Notes: generated by a model from the sequence alone, not told the origin. A stretch of 41,715 bases of DNA from an uncultured Phycisphaerales bacterium (GCA_903871935.1 CAIQIQ010000082.1:1-41715), one strand, 5' to 3'. Counted from the stretch's first letter, positions 17,909-26,139 are shown. Numbers and translations: made by a program.

Positions 17909-19252
17909 CTACAGGCCAAAGGCGCACTGAAGCATCAGGGCATCCTGATCTGACCCGACTTCAACGCTGTCGAACTGGTATGCGACCTTAAGCACGACAT
18001 TGGGCTTGACCCAGTAATCTACGCCAAACGTCCAGCGGTCTTCGTTGCCGCCACCTGGGGCGGATTCGGATACCTGTACCCTGTCATAGCGAGCGATGAA
18101 CTCGAGGTTCTTGATGACCTTGTTATCCACCTTGGTTGGACGATAGGCGACCATGATGTACCCGCCGTTTCGGTCGTTATTGAACGATATCGGCCCGAAG
18201 CCGAGACTGCCATCGGGGTCGTAGGTGGTGTCGCCAACATGCGACCAGATCCACTCGCCGCGCACTTCCAGTGTGCCGGAGATCTGCTCGAGTTCCTGTT
18301 TATACTGAGCGTCAACAGCCTGCAGGAGCACGTGAACGTGATCACCGAAGCCATCGGGTGCGGCTTCGCTGTACTGTACCGAATAGCCAACATCGACGAC
18401 CGGGATGGGGAGGAATCCGATGCGCCCGCCAACCGCCTTGTCGCCGTTAAGATCGGTGTAGTCATCGAAATTCAGGCTGCCCGCGGCGTCGGGGTCATTC
18501 ACGATGAGATTGGGCCCGTTGGCCACGTAGAGGTTGTATTCCACCTTGGTGGTGTCGATGGGCACCGCACCGCCGAGGAAGATGCCTGTTTCGGAACTGG
18601 GCCCGAGGGCCCGATCGCCGAAGGCCAGCGGATCATCAGGCAGTTTGTTGATCCAGGATGCATCAAAATGCGTGTGATAGCGGCCGAACGGGACGGCGAA
18701 TACGCCGCCACCGACATAAAGGCAATCCGATACGGTAAAGGTGATATTGGCCAGTACCAGGTCCGCGGTCGTATCGGAACTGTTCTGGTCGTCGGTTGAG
18801 CCGGAGATGTCGAGGGCACCCTCAAAGATGATGTTCTTATCAAGTTCATAGAGAAACAACGGTGCGAAACCGGCATCGAACGTCGAGTTGTTGTCGTGCC
18901 TGGCGGTGAAGCCCACCTCGCCGTCGCCGGCCAGCATGAAGCGATTGCTGCCAAGATGCAGTTGATCGATCGCTCTCTCGTTGTTGTGGATGTTCTTCAT
19001 GATCTCCTCGATCGTGTCATCCACCTCCTTTTGCGACGTGGCCTGCTGGGTCTTCATGTCGGCCATGTCTTTGGTGACGGTGTCGAGTTGAGATCTGAGC
19101 TTCTCATACTCCTCCCGGGTGACATAGCCCGATGGAGCGCCCGCCGGTTGGCCCGCAACGGGGGCTTGCGGCGTGGCCGCCTGTTGCGCCAGGCTGAGCG
19201 TGGCGGGGGCCGCCAGGCTCAGCAAGCCGCATAATGCGATGCAATGCCTCAT
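17909..19252 (-). CDS. Outer-membrane porin (phosphate-selective porin-like) with coiled-coil
   Basis: 447 residues from ATG 19252, which has GGGAGAGG just upstream; a longer frame to 19333 lacks a usable site. A signal peptide (MRHCIALCGLLSLAAPATLSLAQ) is followed by a linker and a coiled coil at about residues 40-95 (YEKLRSQLDTVTKDMADMKTQQ), as in trimeric porins, then an alternating beta-strand barrel ending in the aromatic-terminated AFGL. Barrel strands such as VGFTARHDNN, NLEFIARYDRV and RWTFGVDYWVKPNVVLKVAYQF resemble OprP/O-type porins. It lies inside a run of cytochrome genes, so it may serve the electron transport module, either as a solute pore or as the outer-membrane part of a conduit. 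Confidence 0.85.
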   Translation of the reverse strand: MRHCIALCGLLSLAAPATLSLAQQAATPQAPVAGQPAGAPSGYVTREEYEKLRSQLDTVTKDMADMKTQQATSQKEVDDTIEEIMKNIHNNERAIDQLHLGSNRFMLAGDGEVGFTARHDNNSTFDAGFAPLFLYELDKNIIFEGALDISGSTDDQNSSDTTADLVLANITFTVSDCLYVGGGVFAVPFGRYHTHFDASWINKLPDDPLAFGDRALGPSSETGIFLGGAVPIDTTKVEYNLYVANGPNLIVNDPDAAGSLNFDDYTDLNGDKAVGGRIGFLPIPVVDVGYSVQYSEAAPDGFGDHVHVLLQAVDAQYKQELEQISGTLEVRGEWIWSHVGDTTYDPDGSLGFGPISFNNDRNGGYIMVAYRPTKVDNKVIKNLEFIARYDRVQVSESAPGGGNEDRWTFGVDYWVKPNVVLKVAYQFDSVEVGSDQDALMLQCAFGL

Positions 19253-19307
19253 GATGCCTCTCCCTGTGTTGAAAGAGCTGTGCATGGACTTTCTTCGCCG
19301 GCGCGGG

Positions 19308-19733
19308 CTACTTTCCCGCGGGCCTGGGCGCAAGCGTGCGGACGTAATTCACCACTGCCCACCGCTGCTCATCGGTGAATTTCTGCTCGAAAGTGGGCAT
19401 GGGTTTGCGCCCGTTGGTGATCTTCCAGAAGAGCGCGCCGTCGCTCTGCTCCCATAGTTTGGGGCTGGAGAGATCGCCGGGCTTCTTCTCCAGAGTGGCG
19501 GCCGATGGCCCATCGCCCTTGCCGGCATCGCCGTGGCAGGCGCGGCATTCCTGCAGGTACAGTACTTTGCCGGCCGCAATGGACTTCTCATCCGCGGGCA
19601 CCGGGTTCGCTTTGCGCGCCGCCCGAGCCGGGGCTGTCCACTGATCGCCGGCGGAAGGAGCATCCTCGGCCCACAATATGCCGATTCCGCCAATTCCGGC
19701 GAGAACCAGAGCACCATATAGCCAACGTCGCAT
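19308..19733 (-). CDS. Monoheme cytochrome c, class I
   Basis: 141 residues with a signal peptide (MRRWLYGALVLAGIGGIGILWA). The heme c site CRACH is at 63-67 and the axial Met is in KPMPTF (about residue 112), followed by the C-terminal helix RWAVVNYVRTLA. It is clearly paralogous to the cytochrome at 22998-23462: both share N-P-x-PAD, GK, LFW-I-NG--PMP-F and RW-VVNY-RTL. Periplasmic electron carrier or a subunit of the complex. It starts three bases after the preceding gene and has GAGGTG before its ATG. Confidence 0.92.
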   Translation of the reverse strand: MRRWLYGALVLAGIGGIGILWAEDAPSAGDQWTAPARAARKANPVPADEKSIAAGKVLYLQECRACHGDAGKGDGPSAATLEKKPGDLSSPKLWEQSDGALFWKITNGRKPMPTFEQKFTDEQRWAVVNYVRTLAPRPAGK

Positions 19734-19736
19734 AGG

Positions 19737-20336
19737 TCACCTCGCTTTGTACAGAGCCCTCAGTTGAATAATGACGAAAACAAAGGTCGTCCACACGCCA
19801 GCCAGAGCGAGGGCCAGTGTGAGGATCAGTGGGATCGGGGCTTTAGGGGCCCAGATCGCACGGGGGAACGGATCCGGGTCAGGCACAACGATGATATCCG
19901 CGTCGATGGTTGCGTCGGTGGATGCCGCGGCATACCGCGGCGTGCCGGCGACGCGAACGATGATATGAAGTGTTCCGGCGGCGCCTCCGGGAAGGCCTTC
20001 GGGGAACTTCACGGCCGCAACGCCGTCGTCGAGTGTTTCATCGTGACCGATATTCATGATGCCGAAGCTGCGCTGCACAAGAAAGCTGACCTGCGCGCCG
20101 ACAAGGGGTTTGCCATTGAGCGTGACCGTGGCGCCGAGCATGCGGTTGCCTTCCTCAACGCGGGGGGCAACGACGATGGTGGGCACTGGTCCAGCGGGCG
20201 ATGTGGTCGTGGCCGCGGGGGCGGTCATTGCGTGGGGCATGGACATATCCATGCCGGCCATGTCGTCGGCAGCCCGCGCTGTCATGGGAAGGGCAGCCAG
20301 CAGGATCATCACCAGCAGTGAGATCATGGGTTTCAT
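19737..20336 (-). CDS. Membrane-anchored periplasmic protein with Met/His-rich N-terminus
   Basis: 199 residues with a signal peptide ending in ARA. The mature N-terminus DDMAGMDMSMPHAM is rich in Met and His, like copper-binding regions of PcoA/CopA-type proteins. Then a beta-sandwich, Ig-like domain (VEEGNRMLGATVTLNGKPLVGAQVSFLVQ...) and one C-terminal transmembrane helix (PLILTLALALAGVWTTFVFVIIQ). Its ATG overlaps the stop of the NrfD gene (ATGA), indicating translational coupling, with AAGGAG just upstream. I recognise no named family; it is probably an accessory or metal-handling subunit of the complex. Confidence 0.78.
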   Translation of the reverse strand: MKPMISLLVMILLAALPMTARAADDMAGMDMSMPHAMTAPAATTTSPAGPVPTIVVAPRVEEGNRMLGATVTLNGKPLVGAQVSFLVQRSFGIMNIGHDETLDDGVAAVKFPEGLPGGAAGTLHIIVRVAGTPRYAAASTDATIDADIIVVPDPDPFPRAIWAPKAPIPLILTLALALAGVWTTFVFVIIQLRALYKAR

Positions 20337-21766
20337 TGGATCTCCTTGCCGGCGAGTTTCTGCAGCTCTGGGCTCACGCCTGTGCGTTCAGCACCGAGTG
20401 TCTCGACGCCTTCAACGGTTTCCCAGATGGAGATAATCGGAAGGAACTTGGCGAACATGGTGAACAGGAGCAGGAAGAAGGCGAACGCGGCGGCGGTGAT
20501 CATCCATTCGACGAAGGTCGGGATATAGGAGGGGGTCGCGCCGGCGGCCTTGGGGTCGATGAACGGTGTGAGCATGGTCGGGATAATGATGAGGTAACGT
20601 TTGACCCACATGCCGATGTTGACCAGGATGGCGGCGATGACGATGGGGGCGATGGTTTTCTTGATGGGCAGGACCAGGAGTATGGCGGGAACAAACAGCC
20701 CGAAGACAATGGTTCCCCAGAATAGCGGGCCGAAGTGGCTGGCGCCCATGAGCATGTCAACCAGGCGCATGTCCACGCTTTCGCCGCCGTACCAGGTGGT
20801 CAGATATTCGCTGAGGGTGAAGTAGATGTAGAGGATGTTGAACACCAGCAGCAGAGTCCCCAGGTAGCGGAAGTGGCGGTTGGTCAGATACTTCTCGAGC
20901 CCGTAAACGCGGCGGAAGACAGCCATCGCCAGAACGATGCCGGCGGTGCCGGAGAAGATCGCGCCGATGACAAAGTAGGGGCCGAAGATGGTCGAGTGCC
21001 AACCGGGCCGCAACGTCATGCCGAAGACCCAGGACACGACGGTGTGCACGGAGACGGCGACAGGAATGATCACGACCGCCATCGTGCCCAGAGCACGCTC
21101 CAGGTGGTGTTTCTGCTGCGGTGTGCCGCGATATCCCAGCGAGAAGAAGTTGTAGATGCGCAAGCGCAGAACCGAGAACGTATTCCCCGTGGAACCTTGT
21201 CGAGCGAGGATGGCGAAGTCCGGAATGCTTGCGACATAGAGATAGAGGAAGCTGCCGGTGATGTAGGTGGTGACGGAGAGGACATCCCAGAGAATGGGGG
21301 AATTAAGCCGGCCATACAAGATGACGTGTTGCAGACGGTCCGGCCGGCCCATGTCGACGATCACCATCGGGGCACCGACGAGCAGGGCGAATACGGTGAT
21401 GCCCTCGGCCATGCGGGTGATGGGACGACGCCATTCGGCGTTGGTGACGCGGAGGATGGCCGAGATCAGGGTGCCGGCATGGCTGACGCCGATGAAGAAC
21501 ACGAAGTTCGTCATGTAGACGCCCCACGAGACGTAGTCGCGCATGCCCGTTACGGACAGCCCGTAGATGAGCTGCATGATGTACGCCGCAGCGCCGGCGG
21601 TGATGACCAGCAGGAGGAAGAGTATCCAGAGTCGCTCGCCGCCGCGCGGCAGCGCCAGCGTTGTGCCGATCTCGGTCGTGATGTGTCGCGCCAGCGCCGA
21701 TTCGGGCGCGGGCGGCGGTGTCCCGTCTGCCGAAGAGGCAGAGGGCACAGACGGACCGTTAACCAT
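20333..21766 (-). CDS. NrfD/PsrC-family quinone-interacting membrane subunit
   Basis: 477 residues with about ten transmembrane helices. The N-terminal part WGVYMTNFVFFIGVSHAGTLISAILR matches the quinone-site region of the polysulfide reductase PsrC/HmcC/ActC family; VIVDMGRPDRL and YGRLNSPILWDVLSVTTY are further family signatures. It would exchange electrons between the quinone pool and the partner Fe-S protein encoded just upstream. Such subunits occur in polysulfide and nitrite reductases, Hmc, Qrc and alternative complex III. No molybdopterin subunit is present in this operon. ATG 21766 has GGAG upstream. The gap to the Fe-S gene is 79 bases. Confidence 0.93.
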   Translation of the reverse strand: MVNGPSVPSASSADGTPPPAPESALARHITTEIGTTLALPRGGERLWILFLLLVITAGAAAYIMQLIYGLSVTGMRDYVSWGVYMTNFVFFIGVSHAGTLISAILRVTNAEWRRPITRMAEGITVFALLVGAPMVIVDMGRPDRLQHVILYGRLNSPILWDVLSVTTYITGSFLYLYVASIPDFAILARQGSTGNTFSVLRLRIYNFFSLGYRGTPQQKHHLERALGTMAVVIIPVAVSVHTVVSWVFGMTLRPGWHSTIFGPYFVIGAIFSGTAGIVLAMAVFRRVYGLEKYLTNRHFRYLGTLLLVFNILYIYFTLSEYLTTWYGGESVDMRLVDMLMGASHFGPLFWGTIVFGLFVPAILLVLPIKKTIAPIVIAAILVNIGMWVKRYLIIIPTMLTPFIDPKAAGATPSYIPTFVEWMITAAAFAFFLLLFTMFAKFLPIISIWETVEGVETLGAERTGVSPELQKLAGKEIQ

Positions 21767-21845
21767 AATACTCCTTCACCTTTGGAGTCGGCCTAAAGAA
21801 CGTTCGCGGAAGCGATCATTCACCACCGACTCGTTATCGCGCCAA

Positions 21846-22793
21846 TTACCGACGGCGCATCACATCGTGGCCGAGGACGGCCGCAGTTCTGTCGGGCGGC
21901 GCATACATGCGGTTCTTGGGTGGCAGGTAGTACACCCGCGGCTTGGTCCCGAGTTCCTCCATGTATTGATATCCCGCCCGGTCGGTCAGCAGGGTCGACA
22001 AGCGCACCGTTTCACCCTTGGAGTTGGTGACGGCATCTTCATTCTGATCGCCGAAGTAAATCACGGCCATGGGACATGCCGCAGCGCATGCAGGGAGCAT
22101 CCCCTGTTCGGCCATGTCGGGACAAAAGTCGCACTTCTCAACCGTGCCGATGCGGCGCGGGGTCCCGTGCTCGGGCGAATAGGGCTCGGTGAGCACTTCC
22201 GGCGGATCGTGGGGTCGGCTCCAGTTGAAAACGCGCACCGAGTAGGGGCAGGCAGCCATGCAAAACCGGCAGCCGATGCACCGCTCATTGTCAATCAGAA
22301 CCGTGCCATCCTGCCGCTTGAATGTGGCATCGACCGGGCACACGCGCGTGCATGGCGGGTTATCGCAGTGGAAGCAGGGGCGGGGGAAGAAGTAGGGCGC
22401 GGTCTCGGGGGAATCCTGCATCTTGAAGACTCGGATCCACTCGCGATCGCCGGGAATCGCGTGCATCTTGCCGCAGGCCCGCGTACAGGTTCTGCATCCA
22501 TCGCAGCTTGCCAGGTCGATGACCATGACCCATTTGCGGCCGGGAATTCCTTGGCGGACGGCCAGTGCGGGCTTTGGTGCAGCACTGGCATGTACCTGAA
22601 CAAGCCGGCCGTCGGCGGTCAGCGCGGGCACCATGGGGCCGCTGGAGGGACCGGGAACGGGAGGGGCAGACGCGGACGCGGCATCTGCAGGAGCGGGCAC
22701 GGCGGCAAATGCACCCCCAGTGGCTTTGGCGGCGACCGCGCCCCCCAGGACGATCAGGCTGTTCTTGATGAAATCGCGTCGGTCATTACTCAT
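21846..22793 (-). CDS. TAT-exported 4x[4Fe-4S] ferredoxin-like electron transfer subunit (HmcB/PsrB/DsrO type)
   Basis: 315 residues from ATG 22793. A twin-arginine signal (DRRDFIKNS, Arg5-Arg6) shows folded export to the periplasm. Four cysteine groups follow: CDGCRTCTRAC, CFHCDNPPCTRVCP, CIGCRFCMAACP, and CDFC...CAAACP, giving four [4Fe-4S] clusters in the usual order. NPPCTRVCPVDATF and DNERCIGCRFC are family signatures. It should pass electrons between the NrfD protein and cytochromes c. Its ATG overlaps the TGA of the upstream 55-residue gene (ATGA). Confidence 0.95.
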   Translation of the reverse strand: MSNDRRDFIKNSLIVLGGAVAAKATGGAFAAVPAPADAASASAPPVPGPSSGPMVPALTADGRLVQVHASAAPKPALAVRQGIPGRKWVMVIDLASCDGCRTCTRACGKMHAIPGDREWIRVFKMQDSPETAPYFFPRPCFHCDNPPCTRVCPVDATFKRQDGTVLIDNERCIGCRFCMAACPYSVRVFNWSRPHDPPEVLTEPYSPEHGTPRRIGTVEKCDFCPDMAEQGMLPACAAACPMAVIYFGDQNEDAVTNSKGETVRLSTLLTDRAGYQYMEELGTKPRVYYLPPKNRMYAPPDRTAAVLGHDVMRRR

Positions 22794-22957
22794 GCGGGCA
22801 ACCCCCGAAACAAACCGGTGATACGGGCACATCTGCTACCATTTGCCTCAACCCAGGCACTAATGATGTACGCGAAAAGGGAATGGGTAGTTCCATCGGA
22901 CCCCACCGAACGTTTCACCATTTCGGTGGCAGTCTCATCGTCATGCAGATCGGCCAT
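22790..22957 (-). CDS. 55-residue protein of unknown function, coupled to the Fe-S gene
   Basis: ATG 22957 has a perfect GGAGGA seven bases upstream and the stop overlaps the start of the Fe-S gene (ATGA), strong signs that this short frame is translated. The sequence is MADLHDDETATEMVKRSVGS... then a moderately hydrophobic segment SLFAYIISAWV and a basic end. It is not a clear membrane helix and has no heme or metal motif apart from one Cys. It could be a small assembly factor, or mainly serve to couple translation. Confidence 0.65.
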   Translation of the reverse strand: MADLHDDETATEMVKRSVGSDGTTHSLFAYIISAWVEANGSRCARITGLFRGLPA

Positions 22958-22997
22958 GATTTGTCCTCCGCGATGATCGCACGTTCGGAGCCACCTG

Positions 22998-23462
22998 CTA
23001 TTTGGTAGACTCGGTAGACGGATTCGTGGCTGGAATAACAATCAGCGTTCGCAAATAGTTGACCACATTCCACCGTGACTCCGCCGGCAGCGTGCTGTCA
23101 AATTGAGGCATTGGCGTGTGCCCGTTGCTGATCCTCCAGAATAGGGTCCCATCGGTCTCCTTCGCGTAGCGCGAATCCGTCAGGTTGGCCGGCGGCGTTG
23201 GCAGCTTGTCTGCGACCGGCCCGTTGCCCTGGCCCTTGGCGCCATGGCAGGGCTGACAATTGCCGGCAAAGATATGTTTGCCAGTAGCACGTGAGCCATC
23301 ATCGGCCGGGATCGGGTTCTTCCTCCGTGCGTCACGGGCGGGAACCTTAGGCGCACCAGGCGGTCCAGCAGGCGGGTCGGCAGCGATTACCATGCACGCC
23401 AGAGCGCTGCATACCGCCACCACCCACCCACCCATCACGATGCGTTGCCGATTCTCAAGCAT
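22998..23462 (-). CDS. Monoheme cytochrome c, class I, first gene of the respiratory operon
   Basis: 154 residues from ATG 23462. A signal peptide (GGWVVAVCSALACMVIAA) is followed by a proline-rich linker and heme c site CQPCH at 69-73, with axial Met in TPMPQF (about 118) and the C-terminal helix RWNVVNYLRTL. It is a paralog of the cytochrome at 19308-19733. A longer frame from 23549 has no ribosome-binding site, whereas AAAGG lies before 23462. A promoter with a palindrome lies about 160 bases upstream. Confidence 0.9.
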   Translation of the reverse strand: MLENRQRIVMGGWVVAVCSALACMVIAADPPAGPPGAPKVPARDARRKNPIPADDGSRATGKHIFAGNCQPCHGAKGQGNGPVADKLPTPPANLTDSRYAKETDGTLFWRISNGHTPMPQFDSTLPAESRWNVVNYLRTLIVIPATNPSTESTK

Positions 23463-23845
23463 ATTCGGCCTTTCCAGCAGGTCTCGTGGACTCCAAGACT
23501 CGGCAAAGACAACAGCGTACTGCCAACATGCATTGCCGCAGCAGGGCATAGTGAAGCGTTTCGCATGCGTTTATCTGATTCGTGACCAAACCAAACGGAC
23601 TCATCCGGCGAATTCCAAAGATAGTAGGCACCACTTTGGCAAAGTGTCAAAGCGGTGTGTCGACAACCGTAGCGCACAAGATCCGCCGACGACAGGCGAA
23701 TGCTCACGAATTCGCCCGTGGCTGCCACGTCAGGCCAAACGAACTCGGCCGGATGAGCAGTTCGCGCATAATAGATTGGAGCTCAACACCCCGGGAACGG
23801 GAAAAAAGACGGGTTTGTGTAAGATGAAGCCGCGGTTCTTTCGTG
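23463..23845. other. Leader/promoter region of the respiratory operon
   Basis: About 380 bases between the operon's first cytochrome gene and the stop of the next minus-strand gene. It holds the promoter and palindrome at 23621-23650. Apart from these I see no gene or RNA; the roughly 150-base leader is long compared with other genes here and could carry regulation. Confidence 0.5.
23621..23650 (-). promoter_or_regulatory. Promoter with spacer palindrome, respiratory operon
   Basis: On the minus strand TTGACA (complement of 23645-23650), an 18-base spacer and TACTAT (complement of 23621-23626) form a good sigma70-like promoter. Within it, CACTTTG-G-CAAAGTG (23632-23646) is a perfect palindrome with 7-base arms that covers the spacer and touches the -35, a classic repressor position. 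The regulator is not identifiable; it is not an FNR-type TTGAT-N4-ATCAA site. Confidence 0.55.
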
Positions 23846-24844
23846 TCAACTGCGTGCTTCCGTCTGCTCTGAGGCAACGAAATAGCGCCGCACGTAGAGC
23901 AGGTAGCCCAGGCATAGCGCTCCATAGATACCGATCATGATAGGCAGCATCGGACCCCGAGCGAAGGATTGTTCCAGCACCTGCAGTTGCTGGTCCGGCA
24001 GATGGGCCTGGCGGTAGAACTCCATCACGCCCGTCAGCGCGAACGTCACGCCCGTCGAAGTGAGCCACAGACCCATCACCAGCAATACCGTCCACCAGCC
24101 GGAGGTCCGCAGGTGATAGCACGACCATGCGGCGAAGGTCAGAGCGGCGGAAACGCACACTATCCCACCCAACGCCGGTGTTCCGGTGATGTAGGCTCCA
24201 AAGAACGGCAGGCAGCGGAACTGGAGCATAGACAGCGCCGCGAGTCCGGTGAGCCCCGACCAGATGCTCAGGCCCAGCACAGGGATCGGGCAGCGATCGG
24301 TCCAACGTGGCTGGAGATCACATTGGGCCAGCGCTTCGGCGGTTCCTCGTCGCTGGTAGAAAGCGATATATGCCCCCGGGAGCAAGATGTAGAATACCAC
24401 AAGCACGCTGATGGAGATGATCGCCATGACCACGCGAAACTGCGGCGGCATGGCCGGTGCGCCCGGCTGAGTGGGAATGGGCATGGTTGCCAACATGGGC
24501 ACCATGAAAACCATCGCGAGGATTCCGAAGATCAGGCCGGGCCATGCAATGCAGAGGATCACGGGACGGACCCACCGCTGGCAGCGGCAGGAGCCAATGC
24601 CAGTCCAGATGAGGGCCGTCGCGGCGCCAACATAGAACGCCATCGCCAGGATCATCCCGCTGATGGTCATGCCAGGAGCCTGCTGCTGCGGAGCCATTCT
24701 CGCCGCCAACATGGCCAGTGGCATGGTCAGTGATGCGCATCCGGCCAGTGCGCCCAACACAATGCTGATAATACCGAAGGTGATCAGCCCCGCCCGACCG
24801 GGGATCGGCTGCGGCGCCGGCATGTAGTTGGGAATGTGCGTCAT
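23846..24844 (-). CDS. Multi-pass membrane protein of unknown function
   Basis: 332 residues with about eight hydrophobic segments, the first starting near residue 18 (AGLITFGIISIVLGALAGC). The N-terminus is proline-rich (MPAPQPIPGRAG), a pattern I have seen in planctomycete membrane proteins of unknown role. There are no cofactor motifs. AGGAGG six bases before ATG 24844 supports the start. It precedes the respiratory operon on the same strand, but the operon has its own promoter, so a link is not implied. Confidence 0.7.
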   Translation of the reverse strand: MTHIPNYMPAPQPIPGRAGLITFGIISIVLGALAGCASLTMPLAMLAARMAPQQQAPGMTISGMILAMAFYVGAATALIWTGIGSCRCQRWVRPVILCIAWPGLIFGILAMVFMVPMLATMPIPTQPGAPAMPPQFRVVMAIISISVLVVFYILLPGAYIAFYQRRGTAEALAQCDLQPRWTDRCPIPVLGLSIWSGLTGLAALSMLQFRCLPFFGAYITGTPALGGIVCVSAALTFAAWSCYHLRTSGWWTVLLVMGLWLTSTGVTFALTGVMEFYRQAHLPDQQLQVLEQSFARGPMLPIMIGIYGALCLGYLLYVRRYFVASEQTEARS

Positions 24845-24914
24845 GCGGTCCTCCTAAGTTCGCAGCATGGTACCGCATCTGCTCGCGCAATTCCCGACTT
24901 CCTGCGACTGCGTT

Positions 24915-26102
24915 TCAGGTCCCGGCAATGATCCGCTGCATTTCCCCGGCGACTTCGCCGATTGCGGTCAGGGGCAGGGCTTCTACTTTCTCATGTACGG
25001 GGTATCGCGTATCGCCAGGGTAGATGATCCAGGCTCGCTGGAGTTTCAGGTCTTCCAGGGCGATGCGCATGGAAGGTGTCATGCGGGGGGCATCGGTGCA
25101 CTTGAACTCAAAACCCCAGCGCCGACCGTGGCGAAGGAGCATGAGATCAAGTTCGGCACCCGCTTGTGTAGCGTAGAAATAGGCGTCTTGTTCGCCCAAG
25201 GCACTTAGCACCTGTTCGATGCCAAAGCCCTCCCAAGATGCACCGTAGCTCGGGGAACTCTGCAGGTCATCTTGTGTTTCCAGACCCAGCAAGGCGTGGA
25301 GAATACCGCTGTCGCGAATGTAGACCTTGGGGCTTTTTACCAGCCGTTTGCCCACATTCTCAAACCAAGGTGTGAGAACACGCAGCATGTACGACCCGGC
25401 CAGCAGATCACGGTACATGGTCATAATCTTGTGCGTGGCGTCCATGCTTCGCGCCAGCTCAGATGCGTTCCAGATCTGGCCGTGGTAGTGGGCAGTCATC
25501 ATCCAGAACCGGCGCATGGCAAGGGCGGGTATGTTGCCCGAGGTGATGCCGAATTGGGGTAGATCACGTTCGACGAAGGCGGTGATGAACTGCCGTCTCC
25601 ATTGCAGACTCAGAGTGTCGGTCTGGAGCGTATAGGAATCGGGAAAGCCGCCGCGAAGCCACAGTTGCGGCAGGTTTTCGCGTCCGACTTCGTCAAGCGA
25701 AAGCCCAGGAATATCCATGTACAAGCACCGGCCCGCAAGGCTTTCGGAGACACCTTTGACCAGCGTTGGCGAGGTGCTCCCTGTCAGGATGAACTTAGCC
25801 GGGAGTGGCCGGCGGTCGCATAGCGGACGGAGCAACGCGAAGAGCTCCGGAAGTCGCTGTACTTCATCGATGGCAACGATACCGGAGAGCTCTCCGAGTA
25901 TCCGCTGAGGCGCGCGAGCAAGATGCTCGAAGTCAATCGCATTCTCCAGATCGAACAGCCGCGTGATTCGCTTGTGCTCGCCAAGCATTCGTAGCAAGGT
26001 GGTTTTCCCGACTTGGCGGGCACCCAATAAGGCCAACGCTCTGAAATGCTCCAAACCGTTCTCAATGCGGGCGAGCAGGGCATTGCGGGGTATCAGAGCC
26101 AT
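24915..26102 (-). CDS. AAA ATPase with DUF4143 domain
   Basis: 395 residues from ATG 26102. The N-terminal AAA domain has Walker A GARQVGKT (27-34) and Walker B IVAIDE (75-80). The C-terminal DUF4143 region contains a PD-(D/E)XK-like signature, ELD at about 317-319 and EFK at 332-334. This family is common in many bacteria and archaea, often as solitary, frequently exchanged genes, with unknown function; DNA-related or defence roles have been suggested. It lies alone between unrelated genes. A perfect palindrome ends two bases before the ATG, so the gene is very probably autoregulated or translationally controlled there. Confidence 0.88.
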   Translation of the reverse strand: MALIPRNALLARIENGLEHFRALALLGARQVGKTTLLRMLGEHKRITRLFDLENAIDFEHLARAPQRILGELSGIVAIDEVQRLPELFALLRPLCDRRPLPAKFILTGSTSPTLVKGVSESLAGRCLYMDIPGLSLDEVGRENLPQLWLRGGFPDSYTLQTDTLSLQWRRQFITAFVERDLPQFGITSGNIPALAMRRFWMMTAHYHGQIWNASELARSMDATHKIMTMYRDLLAGSYMLRVLTPWFENVGKRLVKSPKVYIRDSGILHALLGLETQDDLQSSPSYGASWEGFGIEQVLSALGEQDAYFYATQAGAELDLMLLRHGRRWGFEFKCTDAPRMTPSMRIALEDLKLQRAWIIYPGDTRYPVHEKVEALPLTAIGEVAGEMQRIIAGT

Positions 26103-26104
26103 GC

Positions 26105-26139
26105 CTTGTATTTTGGCATAATACATACCAAAATACAAG
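26105..26139 (-). promoter_or_regulatory. Perfect inverted repeat covering the ATPase promoter/start region
   Basis: CTTGTATTTTGG (26105-26116) and CCAAAATACAAG (26128-26139) are perfect inverted complements, 12 bases each, around the 11-base AT-rich spacer CATAATACATA. The complement of the spacer contains TATTAT, a possible -10. The repeat stops two bases before the ATPase ATG, so it could be an operator over the promoter and, in mRNA, a hairpin hiding the ribosome-binding site. Confidence 0.7.

Noticed and set aside
20735..21796. 353-codon + strand open frame
   Set aside because: Asp/Glu/Gly/His-rich mirror of the NrfD membrane protein, whose helices are obvious on the minus strand.
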